From Candidatus Leucobacter sulfamidivorax (GTDB lineage: Bacteria; Actinomycetota; Actinomycetes; Actinomycetales; Microbacteriaceae): a stretch of 64,000 nt of DNA. Position 1 is the first letter of the stretch, and each line of letters begins with the position of its first letter. Position numbers and translations under genes: made by a program. Shown here one piece after another: positions 17,695 to 26,894 of this stretch. The stretch is taken from NCBI GenBank assembly GCA_016771945.1, contig QZLF01000004.1, positions 124,001 to 188,000 on the forward strand, in the 5' to 3' direction. The notes under the pieces are model-generated. The model was not told the DNA's origin. It ran no database searches and worked only from the letters and a program-made list of their open reading frames with translations.

Positions 17695-18111
17695 ATGACC
17701 GAGACGACCGGACTCGCGAAAGACGCAGGCTGGCAGATGGGCGTCCGTCGCACACTCCCTCTCCCGCCGGAGCCCGTCTGGGAGTTTCTTCTGGGGGCGG
17801 GACTTCCGCTGTGGCTCGGGCGTACCGTGCTGGGGCAGGAGGCAGGCGAGGCGTATGCCACCGATGCAGGGGTTCGGGGCGAGGTCCGCAGCCGAACAGA
17901 GGGTCGGAGAGTGCGGTTGACCTGGCAGCCGCCGGACTGGTCGCACGACACCACCCTGCAGCTCACGGTGCTGCCCGCAGCGACCGGGACGACGATCGCC
18001 TTCCACCAGGATCGACTGGCGAGTGCGGCCGAACGCGCGGAGATGCTCGCCCACTGGACGGCGGTGCTCGACGACATCCGTGCAGCCATCACACCCGTCG
18101 GAAGCGCGTAG
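17695..18111 (+). CDS. SRPBCC-domain protein (AHSA1-like)
   Basis: A 138-residue START-like ligand-pocket protein, with an N-terminal fragment (RRTLPLPPEPVWEFLL) and C-terminal region (TTIAFHQDRLASAAERAEM) typical of the activator-of-Hsp90-ATPase-like group. Its ligand is unknown. The ATG at 17695 is nearly leaderless relative to the divergent CGNR gene, suggesting shared control. Confidence 0.8.
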   Translation: MTETTGLAKDAGWQMGVRRTLPLPPEPVWEFLLGAGLPLWLGRTVLGQEAGEAYATDAGVRGEVRSRTEGRRVRLTWQPPDWSHDTTLQLTVLPAATGTTIAFHQDRLASAAERAEMLAHWTAVLDDIRAAITPVGSA

Positions 18112-18121
18112 GCCGCGCGCC

Positions 18122-19585
18122 TCAGTACGCGGGCTCGGGTATCGGTACAGGCGTAGGCGCCGGCTCGAACCTGACCCGGGTACCGGGTGGTCGGTCGCGG
18201 TGGACCCTGCCGGTGGGCGAGCGCCACTCCATGACGCCTCCGCGCTGCTGGATCACCTGCCACCCGGTGTGGTGCTTGAGCGTGTGGTGTCCGCGGCAGA
18301 GGTGCGCGAGGTTCGTGGTCGCCGTCGGCCCGCCCTGAGCGGCGTCGATCGTGTGGTCGATATCGCAGCGGGTCGCCGGTCGGCGGCATCCCGGGAAGCG
18401 GCAACGCTGGTCCCGGACCCGCAGGAAGCGTTTCATGCGTGCGCTGGGCCGGTACCGGTCGACGGCCAGCACTTCGCCGGTGCTCGCCTGCGTGCGCACG
18501 AGATCCCAGTGCGCGGCCCCCGCCGCGAGCGTCGCTGCGACGGCCGGGCTGATGGGGCCGTACCCGCACAGCACGGCGGGCTCGGCCGCGGCGGCCGCGG
18601 AGCGGAACGCCGGGCGAGACGTCGCATGGTCCGCTCCGAGGGCCGTTGCGAGCTGCCGGGGGAGCGCGTCGACGGGGATCACGACCTGCACCCGGGCGCG
18701 GATCTCGCGGGGGTCGGCGGCGCCGGCCGAACGGCCGTCGTCGCCGTGACCGCCGCACAGACCGCTGCCGGGATCACCGCCGAGCAGGAGGTCGGCGAAG
18801 ACGTCGGCACGGATCTCGTCGCGTGACCTGCGGAGCTCGGGGAGGGAACCGTCGGCATCGGCGGGACCGCCGGGTGCGGCACCACCGGAACCGCCATATG
18901 CGGCATCGCCGGATTCGACCGTGAGGGTGATCCGCGTCAGCCGCTCGTGGATCCCGTACGCCTCCACGGCGGGCAGGTGTGCGATGAGATCGGCCATGCC
19001 GTCCTCCCGGTCGAGCAGGACCACCCGGCGGCGTGCCCGGGCCTGCTCGTGGCGCTCCTCGAGCGGGCATGCCGCGTACTGCTCGGCGAGGCGCTTCGCG
19101 ATGGGGCGCAGCCGGTTCGGGGTCTCCGCGACCGCGTAGGGCAGGATCTCCCGCTCGTAGGCGCGGCGGCGGGTCTCGGTCAGGAGATCTTCGTCGCTGC
19201 CGATCACCGCAGCCGCGTCCACGATGACCCGGGTGTGCTGCTCGGAGACCCGCCCGTCGGCGAGGGCTGCGAGCACGGTCGGGTAGTCGGTGACGAGGGC
19301 GTGCGCGTGAGCCAGGCGCCGGTCGGCGTCCTGCTCGCTGATGCGGAGTGCGGTGGCGAGATCGGCCCTGGCGGCCCGGTAGGCGAGTTCGGCGCGGCCG
19401 CCGCTGGGGACTGTAGAGAGGTCGTCGTCGGATTCCGCTGCGGCGAGATCGAGGATCGTGGCGAGCACGCGGGTGAGCTCGGCCTCGGCGGCGCGGATCT
19501 GCCGAGTGATCTCCTCCGCCTCCGAGAGGGCATGGTCGAGCATGCCCGTGAGGGTGTGCTCGGGGGAGAAGAAGGGGAGGCTCAT
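18122..19585 (-). CDS. DUF222 / HNH endonuclease domain protein
   Basis: About 487 residues. The N-terminal DUF222 (13E12-type) region is followed by a low-complexity linker (about 240-285) and a C-terminal HNH domain with CRFPGCRRPATRCDIDHT and LCRGHHTLKH. This family occurs in many copies in actinobacteria and may be mobile; its natural substrate is unknown. The ATG at 19585 is preferred to 19615. Confidence 0.9.
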   Translation of the reverse strand: MSLPFFSPEHTLTGMLDHALSEAEEITRQIRAAEAELTRVLATILDLAAAESDDDLSTVPSGGRAELAYRAARADLATALRISEQDADRRLAHAHALVTDYPTVLAALADGRVSEQHTRVIVDAAAVIGSDEDLLTETRRRAYEREILPYAVAETPNRLRPIAKRLAEQYAACPLEERHEQARARRRVVLLDREDGMADLIAHLPAVEAYGIHERLTRITLTVESGDAAYGGSGGAAPGGPADADGSLPELRRSRDEIRADVFADLLLGGDPGSGLCGGHGDDGRSAGAADPREIRARVQVVIPVDALPRQLATALGADHATSRPAFRSAAAAAEPAVLCGYGPISPAVAATLAAGAAHWDLVRTQASTGEVLAVDRYRPSARMKRFLRVRDQRCRFPGCRRPATRCDIDHTIDAAQGGPTATTNLAHLCRGHHTLKHHTGWQVIQQRGGVMEWRSPTGRVHRDRPPGTRVRFEPAPTPVPIPEPAY

Positions 19586-19772
19586 GCGATTCAGTGAACC
19601 AGGGACCACCGACATTCACGGGCCGTTCTGAGGGCATGCGCGGACAGAATTCCGGGGGAATCTTTATTGAGAACCCTACAAAGCGAGTGCGGGCGGGACG
19701 CTGCAGTGCGCGCGACCGGCCCGGGAGGGCAGGATGGTGGGTGAGTCGCGTCGCGGGAGGGAAGTGGAGACC

Positions 19773-20984
19773 ATGGTCGGAACCGAAGGAACCGGAGCAG
19801 CCGAAGGAACCGGAGCAGCCGAAGGAACCGGAGCAGCCGAGGGAACCGGAGCAGCCGAGAACGAGCACTCGACCCGGGGCTCCTACGTCACCGGCGGCGA
19901 GGAGTTCACGCGCGACACCCACTACATCGAGGACCGCATCGTCGCAGACCCCGAGCGGACCCGCAGGCTCCCCGCCCCGCCGGCCTCGAAGGTCGGCTCC
20001 CTCGGCTACGGCCTGAGCGAGGGCGCGCGGGCCTGGCCCGTCGAACCCGGCCGCTACCGCCTCGTGGCGGCGAACGCCTGCCCCTGGGCCAACCGCACGG
20101 TCATCGTGCGCCGCCTGCTCGGGCTCGAGGAGGTCATCTCTCTCGGCCGGCCCGGCCCCACGCACGACGCGCGATCCTGGACCTTCGATCTCGGCGGCCA
20201 GCCGCAGAACATCGACGGCCGCGACCCGGTGCTCGGCACCGAGCGCCTGCAGCAGAACTACTTCAAGCGCTTCCCCGGCTACCCGCGGGGCATCACCGTG
20301 CCGGCCATCGTCGACGTGCCGAGCGGCGAGGTCGTCACCAACGACTATCCGCAGATCACGCTCGACTTCTCGACCGAGTGGCGCGAGTTCCACCGCGAGG
20401 GCGCCCCGGACCTGCTGCCCGAGCACGCGCTCGAGGAGATGTGGCCGATCATGACCCGCGTCTTCACCGAGGTGAACAATGGGGTCTACCGTTGCGGCTT
20501 CGCCGGCAGCCAGGAGGCCTACGACGCGGCCTACGCCAGGCTCTGGGAGGCCCTCGACTGGCTCGAGGAGCGGCTCGCGACCCGGCGCTATCTGATGGGC
20601 GGCACCATCACCGAGGCCGACGTGCGCCTCTTCACCACGCTCGCGCGCTTCGATCCCGTCTACCACGGCCATTTCAAGACGAACCGCAACAAGCTCGTCG
20701 AGATGGAGCACCTCTGGGGCTACGCGCGCGACCTCTTCCAGACGCCCGGTTTCGGCGACACGATCGACTTCGTGCAGATCAAGCAGCACTACTACATCAC
20801 CCACGAGGACATCAATCCGACGCGGATCGTGCCGGACGGCCCCGAGCTCTCGAACTGGCTCGATCCCCACGGCCGCGAGCGGCTCGGCGGCGCGCCCTTC
20901 GGCGACGGCACGCCGCCCGGCCCGGTGTGCGAGGGAGAGCGGATCGCGGCGGGGCACAGCCCCCTGTACCCGGAACGGACATGA
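19773..20984 (+). CDS. Glutathionyl-hydroquinone reductase-type GST (mycothiol analogue likely)
   Basis: About 403 residues. The thioredoxin-fold active site NACPWANR, with catalytic Cys near residue 81, and the YFKRFPGYPRGITVPAIVD region identify the xenobiotic-reductase GST class that removes thiol groups from quinone conjugates. Actinobacteria use mycothiol, so that is the likely partner. The N terminus carries four GTGAAE repeats encoded by an 18-bp tandem repeat, an unusual unstructured tail. The ATG at 19773 has GGAG upstream. Its stop overlaps the dinB start (ATGA). Confidence 0.88.
   Translation: MVGTEGTGAAEGTGAAEGTGAAEGTGAAENEHSTRGSYVTGGEEFTRDTHYIEDRIVADPERTRRLPAPPASKVGSLGYGLSEGARAWPVEPGRYRLVAANACPWANRTVIVRRLLGLEEVISLGRPGPTHDARSWTFDLGGQPQNIDGRDPVLGTERLQQNYFKRFPGYPRGITVPAIVDVPSGEVVTNDYPQITLDFSTEWREFHREGAPDLLPEHALEEMWPIMTRVFTEVNNGVYRCGFAGSQEAYDAAYARLWEALDWLEERLATRRYLMGGTITEADVRLFTTLARFDPVYHGHFKTNRNKLVEMEHLWGYARDLFQTPGFGDTIDFVQIKQHYYITHEDINPTRIVPDGPELSNWLDPHGRERLGGAPFGDGTPPGPVCEGERIAAGHSPLYPERT
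19785..19858 (+). repeat. 18-bp tandem repeat in coding sequence
   Basis: About four in-frame copies of a unit like GGAACCGGAGCAGCCGAA, encoding GTGAAE. Copy number is prone to slippage. Confidence 0.9.
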
Positions 20985-22222
20985 CAGCCCCCGCGAGCCC
21001 CGAGCGCCGCGAGGCGTCGATCCTGCACGTCGACATGGACTCCTTCTACGTCTCGGTCGAGCTGCTCGATCGCCCGGAGCTGCGCGGCCGGACCACGGCG
21101 GTCGCCCACGACACGAGCCGCTCGGTGGTCTCCAGCGCCAGCTACGAGGCGCGCCGCTTCGGCGTGCGATCCGCCATGCCCGTCGTCCGCGCGAAGCAGC
21201 TCTGCCCGGGGCTCATCCTCATCGACCCCGACTTCACCAAGTACCGCGCGGCCTCCCGCGAGGTGATGGCGATCTTCCAGGAGTTCACGCCGCTCGTCGA
21301 ACCGCTCAGCATCGACGAGGCCTTCCTCGACGTGGCCGGCTCGATCCGCCTCTTCGGCCCTCCTGCCGAGATCGCGCGGCTGATCAGGCACCGCGTGCGC
21401 GAGCGCACCGGCCTGCCCGCCTCGATCGGCCTCGCCTCGACCAAGCACGTGGCGAAGCTCGCCTCGCAGCGGGCGAAGCCCGACGGCATGCTCGAGATCC
21501 CCCCGGAGCGCACCCTCGAGTTCCTGCACTCCCTGCCCGTCGAGGCGATCTGGGGCGTCGGCGGCGCGACGGCGAAGGCGCTGCACGGCCGTGCGATCCG
21601 GACCGTCGCCGATCTCTCGCGCGAGCCGCTCGACAGCCTGCGCCGCATCGTCGGCAACGCGAACGCCGAGCGGCTGCACGAGCTCGCGAACGGGCGCGAC
21701 GCGCGCGAGGTCGAGCCGGTGCGGATCGAGAAGAGCATCGGGCACGAGGAGACCTTCGCCGTGGATCGCAGCGACCGCGCCGGCATCGAGGCCGAGCTGC
21801 TGCGCCTCGCCACCCGGACCGGCGAGCGGCTGCGCGCCCGCGGCCTCGAGGCCCGCACGGTCGCGATCAAGGTCCGCTACGGCGACTTCGAGACGCTGTC
21901 GCGCTCGCGCACCCTGCCCGAGGCGACGAACGCGACGAGACGCCTCTATCTCACCGCGCGCGAGCTCTTCGACGCGCTCGACGGGGGCAGCGGCCCGAGC
22001 CTCACGCGCGCCGTGCGCCTCATCGGCGTGCGCACCGAGCAGCTGGCCCCGGCGGGCAGCGACCCCGCGGGGCTCTGGAGCGACGACGAGGACTGGCGCG
22101 CGGTGGATCGCGCGGTCGACGAGGTGACCGGGCGCTTCGGCAGGGAGGGGCTCACCTCGGCGCGGCTGCTCGCGGGACGCGAGGACGTGGTGGATCCGCG
22201 CTCGCTCGAACCCCCGGTCTGA
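20981..22222 (+). CDS. dinB: DNA polymerase IV (Y family)
   Basis: Translesion polymerase with 413 residues. The palm motifs are HVDMDSFYVSVE (first catalytic Asp) and PLSIDEAFLDV (catalytic Asp-Glu), followed by helix-hairpin-helix thumb motifs (IWGVGGATAKAL) and a little-finger domain. Translationally coupled to the upstream GST gene by a 4-base overlap. The C terminus lacks a clear beta-clamp motif, so clamp binding is uncertain. Confidence 0.95.
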   Translation: MTAPASPERREASILHVDMDSFYVSVELLDRPELRGRTTAVAHDTSRSVVSSASYEARRFGVRSAMPVVRAKQLCPGLILIDPDFTKYRAASREVMAIFQEFTPLVEPLSIDEAFLDVAGSIRLFGPPAEIARLIRHRVRERTGLPASIGLASTKHVAKLASQRAKPDGMLEIPPERTLEFLHSLPVEAIWGVGGATAKALHGRAIRTVADLSREPLDSLRRIVGNANAERLHELANGRDAREVEPVRIEKSIGHEETFAVDRSDRAGIEAELLRLATRTGERLRARGLEARTVAIKVRYGDFETLSRSRTLPEATNATRRLYLTARELFDALDGGSGPSLTRAVRLIGVRTEQLAPAGSDPAGLWSDDEDWRAVDRAVDEVTGRFGREGLTSARLLAGREDVVDPRSLEPPV

Positions 22223-22243
22223 GCGGGCGTCGCCCGGCCGGCG

Positions 22244-22831
22244 CTACTCCGGGGTCAGCATCCGCAGCAGGGAGTCGAGGATCGCGCCCAGCCAGTCGTA
22301 GACGAGCACCGTGCCGCGGGTCTCCTCGTCGGCGAGCAGCCGGGGGTGGTCGGACTCCGCGTCGAGGCCGATCCGCGCCGCGATCGCGAGACGCAGGGCC
22401 GTGAGCGTGCGCACCCAGGGCGCGAGGGAGGCCGTCGTGATGAGCGCGTCGACGGTGCCGCCGCCGTCCCCCTCGGCGTCGCTTTCCTCGACCGCCGCGG
22501 GCGGGCGCCCGAGGGCCAGCTCGCTCGTCACCGCGAGCGCGTCGTGCAGCTTGCGGTTCAGCAGGCCCTGCTCGGTGAGGCTGCGGAACTGCGCGGCGTC
22601 GTCGCCCGTTTCGTAGGCGTCGGGGAAGAGACGGGCGAGCGCCGGGTCGTTCGGCGGCTCGCGCGATCCGCCCACCTCGAGGCTGGCGAAGAGCGGGTCC
22701 GGATCGAGCGCCGTGCGGCTGTGGCTCTGCAGCAGGTCGATGAGCTGGCCGGTGAGCTGATCGAGCAGCCTCGCCTCGTCGATGTCGAGGCGCAGGCGCA
22801 GGGAGCCGTCGGGCAGCGGCAGCAGCCTCAT
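22244..22831 (-). CDS. DUF2017 family protein
   Basis: 195 residues, the usual actinobacterial partner gene of clpS. Its ATG overlaps the clpS stop (ATGA). The sequence is helical and acidic, with LPDGSLRLRLDIDEARLLDQL at the start. Its function is unknown. The conserved order metallopeptidase-clpS-DUF2017 suggests a link to ClpS/ClpCP proteolysis. Confidence 0.85.
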   Translation of the reverse strand: MRLLPLPDGSLRLRLDIDEARLLDQLTGQLIDLLQSHSRTALDPDPLFASLEVGGSREPPNDPALARLFPDAYETGDDAAQFRSLTEQGLLNRKLHDALAVTSELALGRPPAAVEESDAEGDGGGTVDALITTASLAPWVRTLTALRLAIAARIGLDAESDHPRLLADEETRGTVLVYDWLGAILDSLLRMLTPE

Positions 22832-23121
22832 GACGCGCCGCCCTGCCGCACCGTCGCCCAGAGCCCGTAGCCGTGCAGCGCCTCGACGTGCAGCTCCATG
22901 GCCTCGCGGCCGCCCTCGGCGACGACCGCGCTGCCCTCGTGGTGCACCCGCAGCATCAGCTCCTCGGCCCTCGCGCGATCGAAGCCGAAGTGCTGCCGGA
23001 AGACGTAGGTGACGTACGACATCAGGTTCACGGGGTCGTCCCATACGACGGTCTGCCACGGGTGCTCGTGCTCGAGGGCCGGGCCGTCCTGCTGCGCGGG
23101 CCGGGTGTCGGGCGCCGCCAT
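22828..23121 (-). CDS. clpS: ATP-dependent Clp protease adaptor
   Basis: 97 residues. It delivers N-degron substrates to ClpA/C. The core VVWDDPVNLMSYVTYVF and the helix EELMLRVHHEGSAVVAEG match the ClpS fold and its N-end residue pocket. The ATG at 23121 overlaps the stop of the metallopeptidase gene (TGATG), so the three genes are translationally coupled. Confidence 0.93.
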   Translation of the reverse strand: MAAPDTRPAQQDGPALEHEHPWQTVVWDDPVNLMSYVTYVFRQHFGFDRARAEELMLRVHHEGSAVVAEGGREAMELHVEALHGYGLWATVRQGGAS

Positions 23122-23468
23122 CAACCCCACCCCAGCTCGTGGATCCGCTCCTCGGTGAGGCCGTAGAAGTGCGCGATCTCATGGACGAGGGTGATGCGGA
23201 TCTCGGCGACGAGATCCTCCATGTCGGCGCAGTGCTCGAGCAGGTTCTCCCGGAAGAGGATGATGCGATCCGGCTCCTCGCCGTAGCCGTAGGCGCTGCG
23301 CTCGGCCAGCGAGAAGCCCTCGTAGACGCCGAGGATGCCGCTGCCGTCCGTCGGACGGTCCTCGACGAGGAAGATGACGTTGTCGAGCTCGGCCAGCATG
23401 TCCTCGTGCAGGCTGTCGAGGCCCTCGCCGACGAGGGTCTCGAAGTCTTCGTGCGAGACGCTGAGCAT
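23121..23468 (-). CDS. Metallopeptidase family protein (zincin)
   Basis: 115 residues. The zinc motif HEIAHFYG near residue 96 and the following glycine turn mark a minimal zincin. The acidic N-terminal half (EDFETLVGEGLDSLHEDM) is typical of the family found upstream of clpS in actinobacteria. Its substrates are unknown. First gene of a three-gene operon. Confidence 0.9.
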   Translation of the reverse strand: MLSVSHEDFETLVGEGLDSLHEDMLAELDNVIFLVEDRPTDGSGILGVYEGFSLAERSAYGYGEEPDRIILFRENLLEHCADMEDLVAEIRITLVHEIAHFYGLTEERIHELGWG

Positions 23469-23600
23469 GGTTTCACCCTATACGGGCTCCCGTGCGATCA
23501 CCCGGCTTTCGCCTGCGCGATACCTCGTGTTCACCGGCGGATCACCCGGCTTCGGCACGCTGGCTGATGAGAACTGCACGCACCGAGAGAAGCGAGCCGC

Positions 23601-25964
23601 ATGCGCATCCGAGGATCCGCTCGATCCGTCCTGTCCGCGACCCTGCTGCTGGGCGTGACGCTCGGCCTGATCGCCGCACCGTCGGCCGTCGCGCCGGCCG
23701 CGAACGCCGCGCCGGGCGACATCGTGATCAACGAGGTCGAGTCGAGCGGCGGCAGCGGTGTGCTCGATTGGGTGGAGCTCACCAACACCGGCGCGGCGCC
23801 GGTGGATATCAGCGGCTGGATCGTGAAGGACGACAACGACTCCCGCACGCTCGCGGTGCCCGCTTCCACGGTGCTCGCTCCCGGCGAGTTCTTCGCCATG
23901 AACACCGAACCCGACTTCGGCCTGGGCGGCGCCGACAGCATTCGCATCTTCCTGCCCGACGGCACGACGCTCGTCGACTCCTTCAGCTGGACCTCGCACG
24001 CGGCGCAGACCTATGGGCGCTGCCCGGACGGCACGGGTCCGTTCATCGACACGCTCTCGCCGACCCGCGGTGCGGCGAACGACTGCCCGGCTCCGGCGAC
24101 CGTTCCGCCGGTCGTGATCAACGAGGTGGAGTCGAGCGGCGGCACTCCCGGAGACTGGATCGAGCTGTTCAACAACGGCGCCGAGCCGGCGGACGTGAGC
24201 GGGTGGATCCTCCGCGACGACAATCCGTCGAACGCGTTCGTGCTGCCGGCGGGATCCGTGATCGCTCCCGGCGGCTTCCTCGTCGCCGACGTGGAGACCG
24301 CGTTCGGTCTCGGCGGTGCCGACGAGGCGCGGCTGTACCTCGCGGACGGCGCCACGCTCGTCGACTCCTACGACTGGAGCGCGCACGCGGCCACGAGCTA
24401 CGGCCGCTGTCCGGACGGCACGGGCGCCTTCGCGACGACGCTCTCCTCGACCCGCGGCGCGGCGAACGACTGCCCGGCCTCGCCCGCGCTGCCCGAGATC
24501 CTCATCAACGAGATCGAGTCGAGCGGAGGAACCCCGGGTGACTGGGTCGAGCTGTTCAACGCCGGATCCGCCGCCGTCGACGTCAGCGGATGGATCATCC
24601 GGGACAACGACGACTCGCACGCCTTCGTGCTGCCGGCCGGCTCGGTGATCGCCCCCGGCGGCTTCCTCGTCGCCGACGTGGAGACCGCGTTCGGTCTCGG
24701 CGGCATCGACTCCGCGCGGCTCTACCTCGCCGACGGCACGACGCTCGTCGACTCCCACGACTGGACCTCGCACGCCACGGTCACCTACGGCCGCTGCCCC
24801 GACGGCAGCGCGGACTGGCGCGACACCACGGTGTCGACGCGGGGCGCGGCGAACGACTGCTCGGAGCCGGTCGACACCCTCGAGACCTCGCCCTGGCCCG
24901 GGCCAGCGGGCATGACTCCCGTGGACGAGGCGAACGCCTTCGGGCAGGACATGAGCGGGCTCGTCTTCGAAGCCGACGGCAGCGGGATCTGGGCGGTGAA
25001 CAACGGCGACGGCACGCTGCATCTGCTCTCGCTCGCGGGCGGTGCGCTGAGCGAGCAGGGGCGGTGGACGCTGCACTACCCCGACGGCACCGGCATCGTC
25101 GACGCCGAGGCGGTCGCATTGATCGGCGGATCGGCGCGGAACGGCGTGCTCGTCGGCTCCGAGCGCAACAACGCGTCCGGGCAGGGCGGCGTGAGCCGGC
25201 CGTCGGTGCTGCGCTACTCCGTCGACGAGGGGTCGAGCGCGCTGAACGCGACCCGCGAGTGGAACCTCTCGGGCTTCTACCCGGGGATCGGGGCGAACGC
25301 CGGCATCGAGGGGCTCGCGTGGGTGTCGGACGACTTCCTCGTCCTGGAGGGGCTCGTCGACGAGAACACGGGGGAGCGGTACGACCCCGACGCGTATCCG
25401 GCGCACGGCGGCGGGGTCGTCTTCGTCGGAGTCGAGGCGACGAACATCGTCGCGGGCTATGTGCTTGGCGACGAGGGGCAGATGATCCGCATCACGCAGT
25501 TCGCGACGGACTTCCCCGGCGTCATGGAGCTCGAGTTCGATGCGGCCTCCGGGCAGCTCTGGGTGCTCTGCGACGAGGTCTGCCAGGGGCGCGCGCAGCT
25601 CTTCTCCGTCGACGCGTCCGGCGCCTTCGTCCCGACCGTGATCCACGAGCGGCCCGCGGAGACCCAGAACTACGCGAACGAGGGCTTCGCGCTCGCCCCG
25701 ATGAGCCAGTGCGTCGACGGATCGCGGCCGGCGCTCTGGGCCGATGACAACCAGACCGACGGGCACGCGTTCCGCGTCGGCTCGATCGCCTGCAGCGCGG
25801 GCGGATCTGGCGGATCGGGCGGCCCGGGCTCCGGATCCGGCGGGACCGGTCAGCTCGCCAGCACCGGCATGAGCGAGGAGGGATGGTCGGCGCTGATCGC
25901 GGGCATCGCCGGCCTGCTCATCGTCCTCGGCAGCAGCGCGCTGGTCGCTCGCCGGCGCGGCTGA
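23601..25964 (+). CDS. Cell-wall-anchored protein: three lamin-tail domains plus beta-propeller-like domain
   Basis: 787 residues, secreted. The signal peptide ends near residue 38 (PAANAAPG). Three lamin-tail domains begin at about residues 41, 173 and 302, each starting with a VINEVESSGG-like motif. The region after about residue 430 (GLVFEADGSGIWAVNNGDGTL, GIEGLAW) resembles an esterase-like or phytase-like propeller. The C terminus has LASTG, one hydrophobic helix and RRRG, a class E sortase signal. A role in surface phosphoester or nucleic acid handling is a guess from the lamin-tail context. Confidence 0.85.
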   Translation: MRIRGSARSVLSATLLLGVTLGLIAAPSAVAPAANAAPGDIVINEVESSGGSGVLDWVELTNTGAAPVDISGWIVKDDNDSRTLAVPASTVLAPGEFFAMNTEPDFGLGGADSIRIFLPDGTTLVDSFSWTSHAAQTYGRCPDGTGPFIDTLSPTRGAANDCPAPATVPPVVINEVESSGGTPGDWIELFNNGAEPADVSGWILRDDNPSNAFVLPAGSVIAPGGFLVADVETAFGLGGADEARLYLADGATLVDSYDWSAHAATSYGRCPDGTGAFATTLSSTRGAANDCPASPALPEILINEIESSGGTPGDWVELFNAGSAAVDVSGWIIRDNDDSHAFVLPAGSVIAPGGFLVADVETAFGLGGIDSARLYLADGTTLVDSHDWTSHATVTYGRCPDGSADWRDTTVSTRGAANDCSEPVDTLETSPWPGPAGMTPVDEANAFGQDMSGLVFEADGSGIWAVNNGDGTLHLLSLAGGALSEQGRWTLHYPDGTGIVDAEAVALIGGSARNGVLVGSERNNASGQGGVSRPSVLRYSVDEGSSALNATREWNLSGFYPGIGANAGIEGLAWVSDDFLVLEGLVDENTGERYDPDAYPAHGGGVVFVGVEATNIVAGYVLGDEGQMIRITQFATDFPGVMELEFDAASGQLWVLCDEVCQGRAQLFSVDASGAFVPTVIHERPAETQNYANEGFALAPMSQCVDGSRPALWADDNQTDGHAFRVGSIACSAGGSGGSGGPGSGSGGTGQLASTGMSEEGWSALIAGIAGLLIVLGSSALVARRRG
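24108..24866 (+). repeat. Direct duplication of lamin-tail domains 2 and 3
   Basis: The segments around 24240-24320 and 24629-24709 are almost identical (GGCTTCCTCGTCGCCGACGT in both), as are their flanks, showing recent in-frame duplication of one domain. Confidence 0.85.
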
Positions 25965-26085
25965 GCCGGGGATCGGGGGACGCGGTCCCCGTCCTGATCC
26001 CGGCCGCGCCGGGTTCGCGGTCGGGCGCGCGGATGGGATATGATCGTGGGGTTGCCTGTCGAGCCTCGGCGCGGCGGGTCAGCAT

Positions 26086-26159
26086 GGTGGCTTTAGCTCA
26101 GTTGGTAGAGCACCGGCTTGTGGTGCCGGTGGTCGCGGGTTCAAGTCCCGTAAGCCACC
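26086..26159 (+). tRNA. tRNA-His (GTG)
   Basis: Acceptor GTGGCTT/AAGCCAC with the extra G(-1) at 26086 opposite C73. The anticodon stem is CCGGC/GCCGG with loop TTGTGGT, and there is a T-arm with TTCAAGT. The accessory island begins just past its terminator. Confidence 0.95.
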
Positions 26160-26163
26160 CGGG

Positions 26164-26204
26164 CCCCTGCCCCCGATTTTTGTTTCGGGGGCAGGGGATT
26201 TTTC
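26164..26204 (+). terminator. Intrinsic terminator of tRNA-His
   Basis: A 13-bp GC-rich stem, CCCCTGCCCCCGA with TCGGGGGCAGGGG, followed by ATTTTTC. Confidence 0.92.
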
Positions 26205-26311
26205 ATAAAACCCCAGATCAGACCCATTTTGTGTCAATGGTACGCAATGGTGACCGAGGTGTTCGGCCCGGGTTTGAAACGTTTCCATTGGTGGTACGCA
26301 ATGGTGAAGGT

Positions 26312-26881
26312 TCAAACCTTTCCAGGTTTGAGATTGCGTGTCAGGGTGGCGTGCGAGACTCCGAGCTGGCGTGCGGTCGCACGCAGGCTTGCGCCGCACG
26401 CGATAGAGGATCGGGCTGCCTCCAACTGGGCTGGGCTCAGTAGCTTCACCCTCGCTCGAAGGTTGACGCCGACTTCTTTGAGACGTTTACTCACTGTCTG
26501 AACATGCATGTCATGTTTCTGGGCAAGCTCCATTTGGGTGAGCCCGTTTGCGTAGTCGACTACGAGCGCGAGCAGAGCCTGCAACGCGCGTTCATTCATT
26601 TGAAGAGTGGTGGCTTCGGATGGGGGATTGCTCGAAGTCTTTGTGCTTGAATCGGGTCGCGGAGTGATCGGCGTCTTCGTGCTGGCTCGTACTTCAGTCG
26701 TTGCTGGCAGCTGTTCTTTGGGCTTTTCAGTCGAGGCGGTGGCGTCGAGTTCGTGATTTGCCTTCAGGTTCGCCATCAACTGGGTGAACGCCGGAGTCGG
26801 GTGTAGCAAGGCATTTACCAAGTCACGTACTTTGTCCAGCGACTCTTCTGATCTCATTTGCGGTTTGGTGTCGATGTTCAT
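26312..26881 (-). CDS. Helix-turn-helix DNA-binding protein with disordered middle
   Basis: 189 residues. A helical N terminus is followed by a Pro/Ser/Thr-rich linker (about 55-95) and two helix-turn-helix units: MELAQKHDMHVQTVSKRLKEVG and LRATARQLGVSHATLTRNL. The last codons, stop and downstream DNA lie in a short dyad AAGGTT-CA-AACCTT that resembles the large inverted repeat at 34864-34922. It is related in layout to the proteins at 34402-34722 and 63296-63577, and reminiscent of resolvase C-terminal domains without a catalytic domain. Its function is unknown. Confidence 0.7.
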   Translation of the reverse strand: MNIDTKPQMRSEESLDKVRDLVNALLHPTPAFTQLMANLKANHELDATASTEKPKEQLPATTEVRASTKTPITPRPDSSTKTSSNPPSEATTLQMNERALQALLALVVDYANGLTQMELAQKHDMHVQTVSKRLKEVGVNLRARVKLLSPAQLEAARSSIACGASLRATARQLGVSHATLTRNLKPGKV

Positions 26882-26894
26882 GTGTTGACGACGC

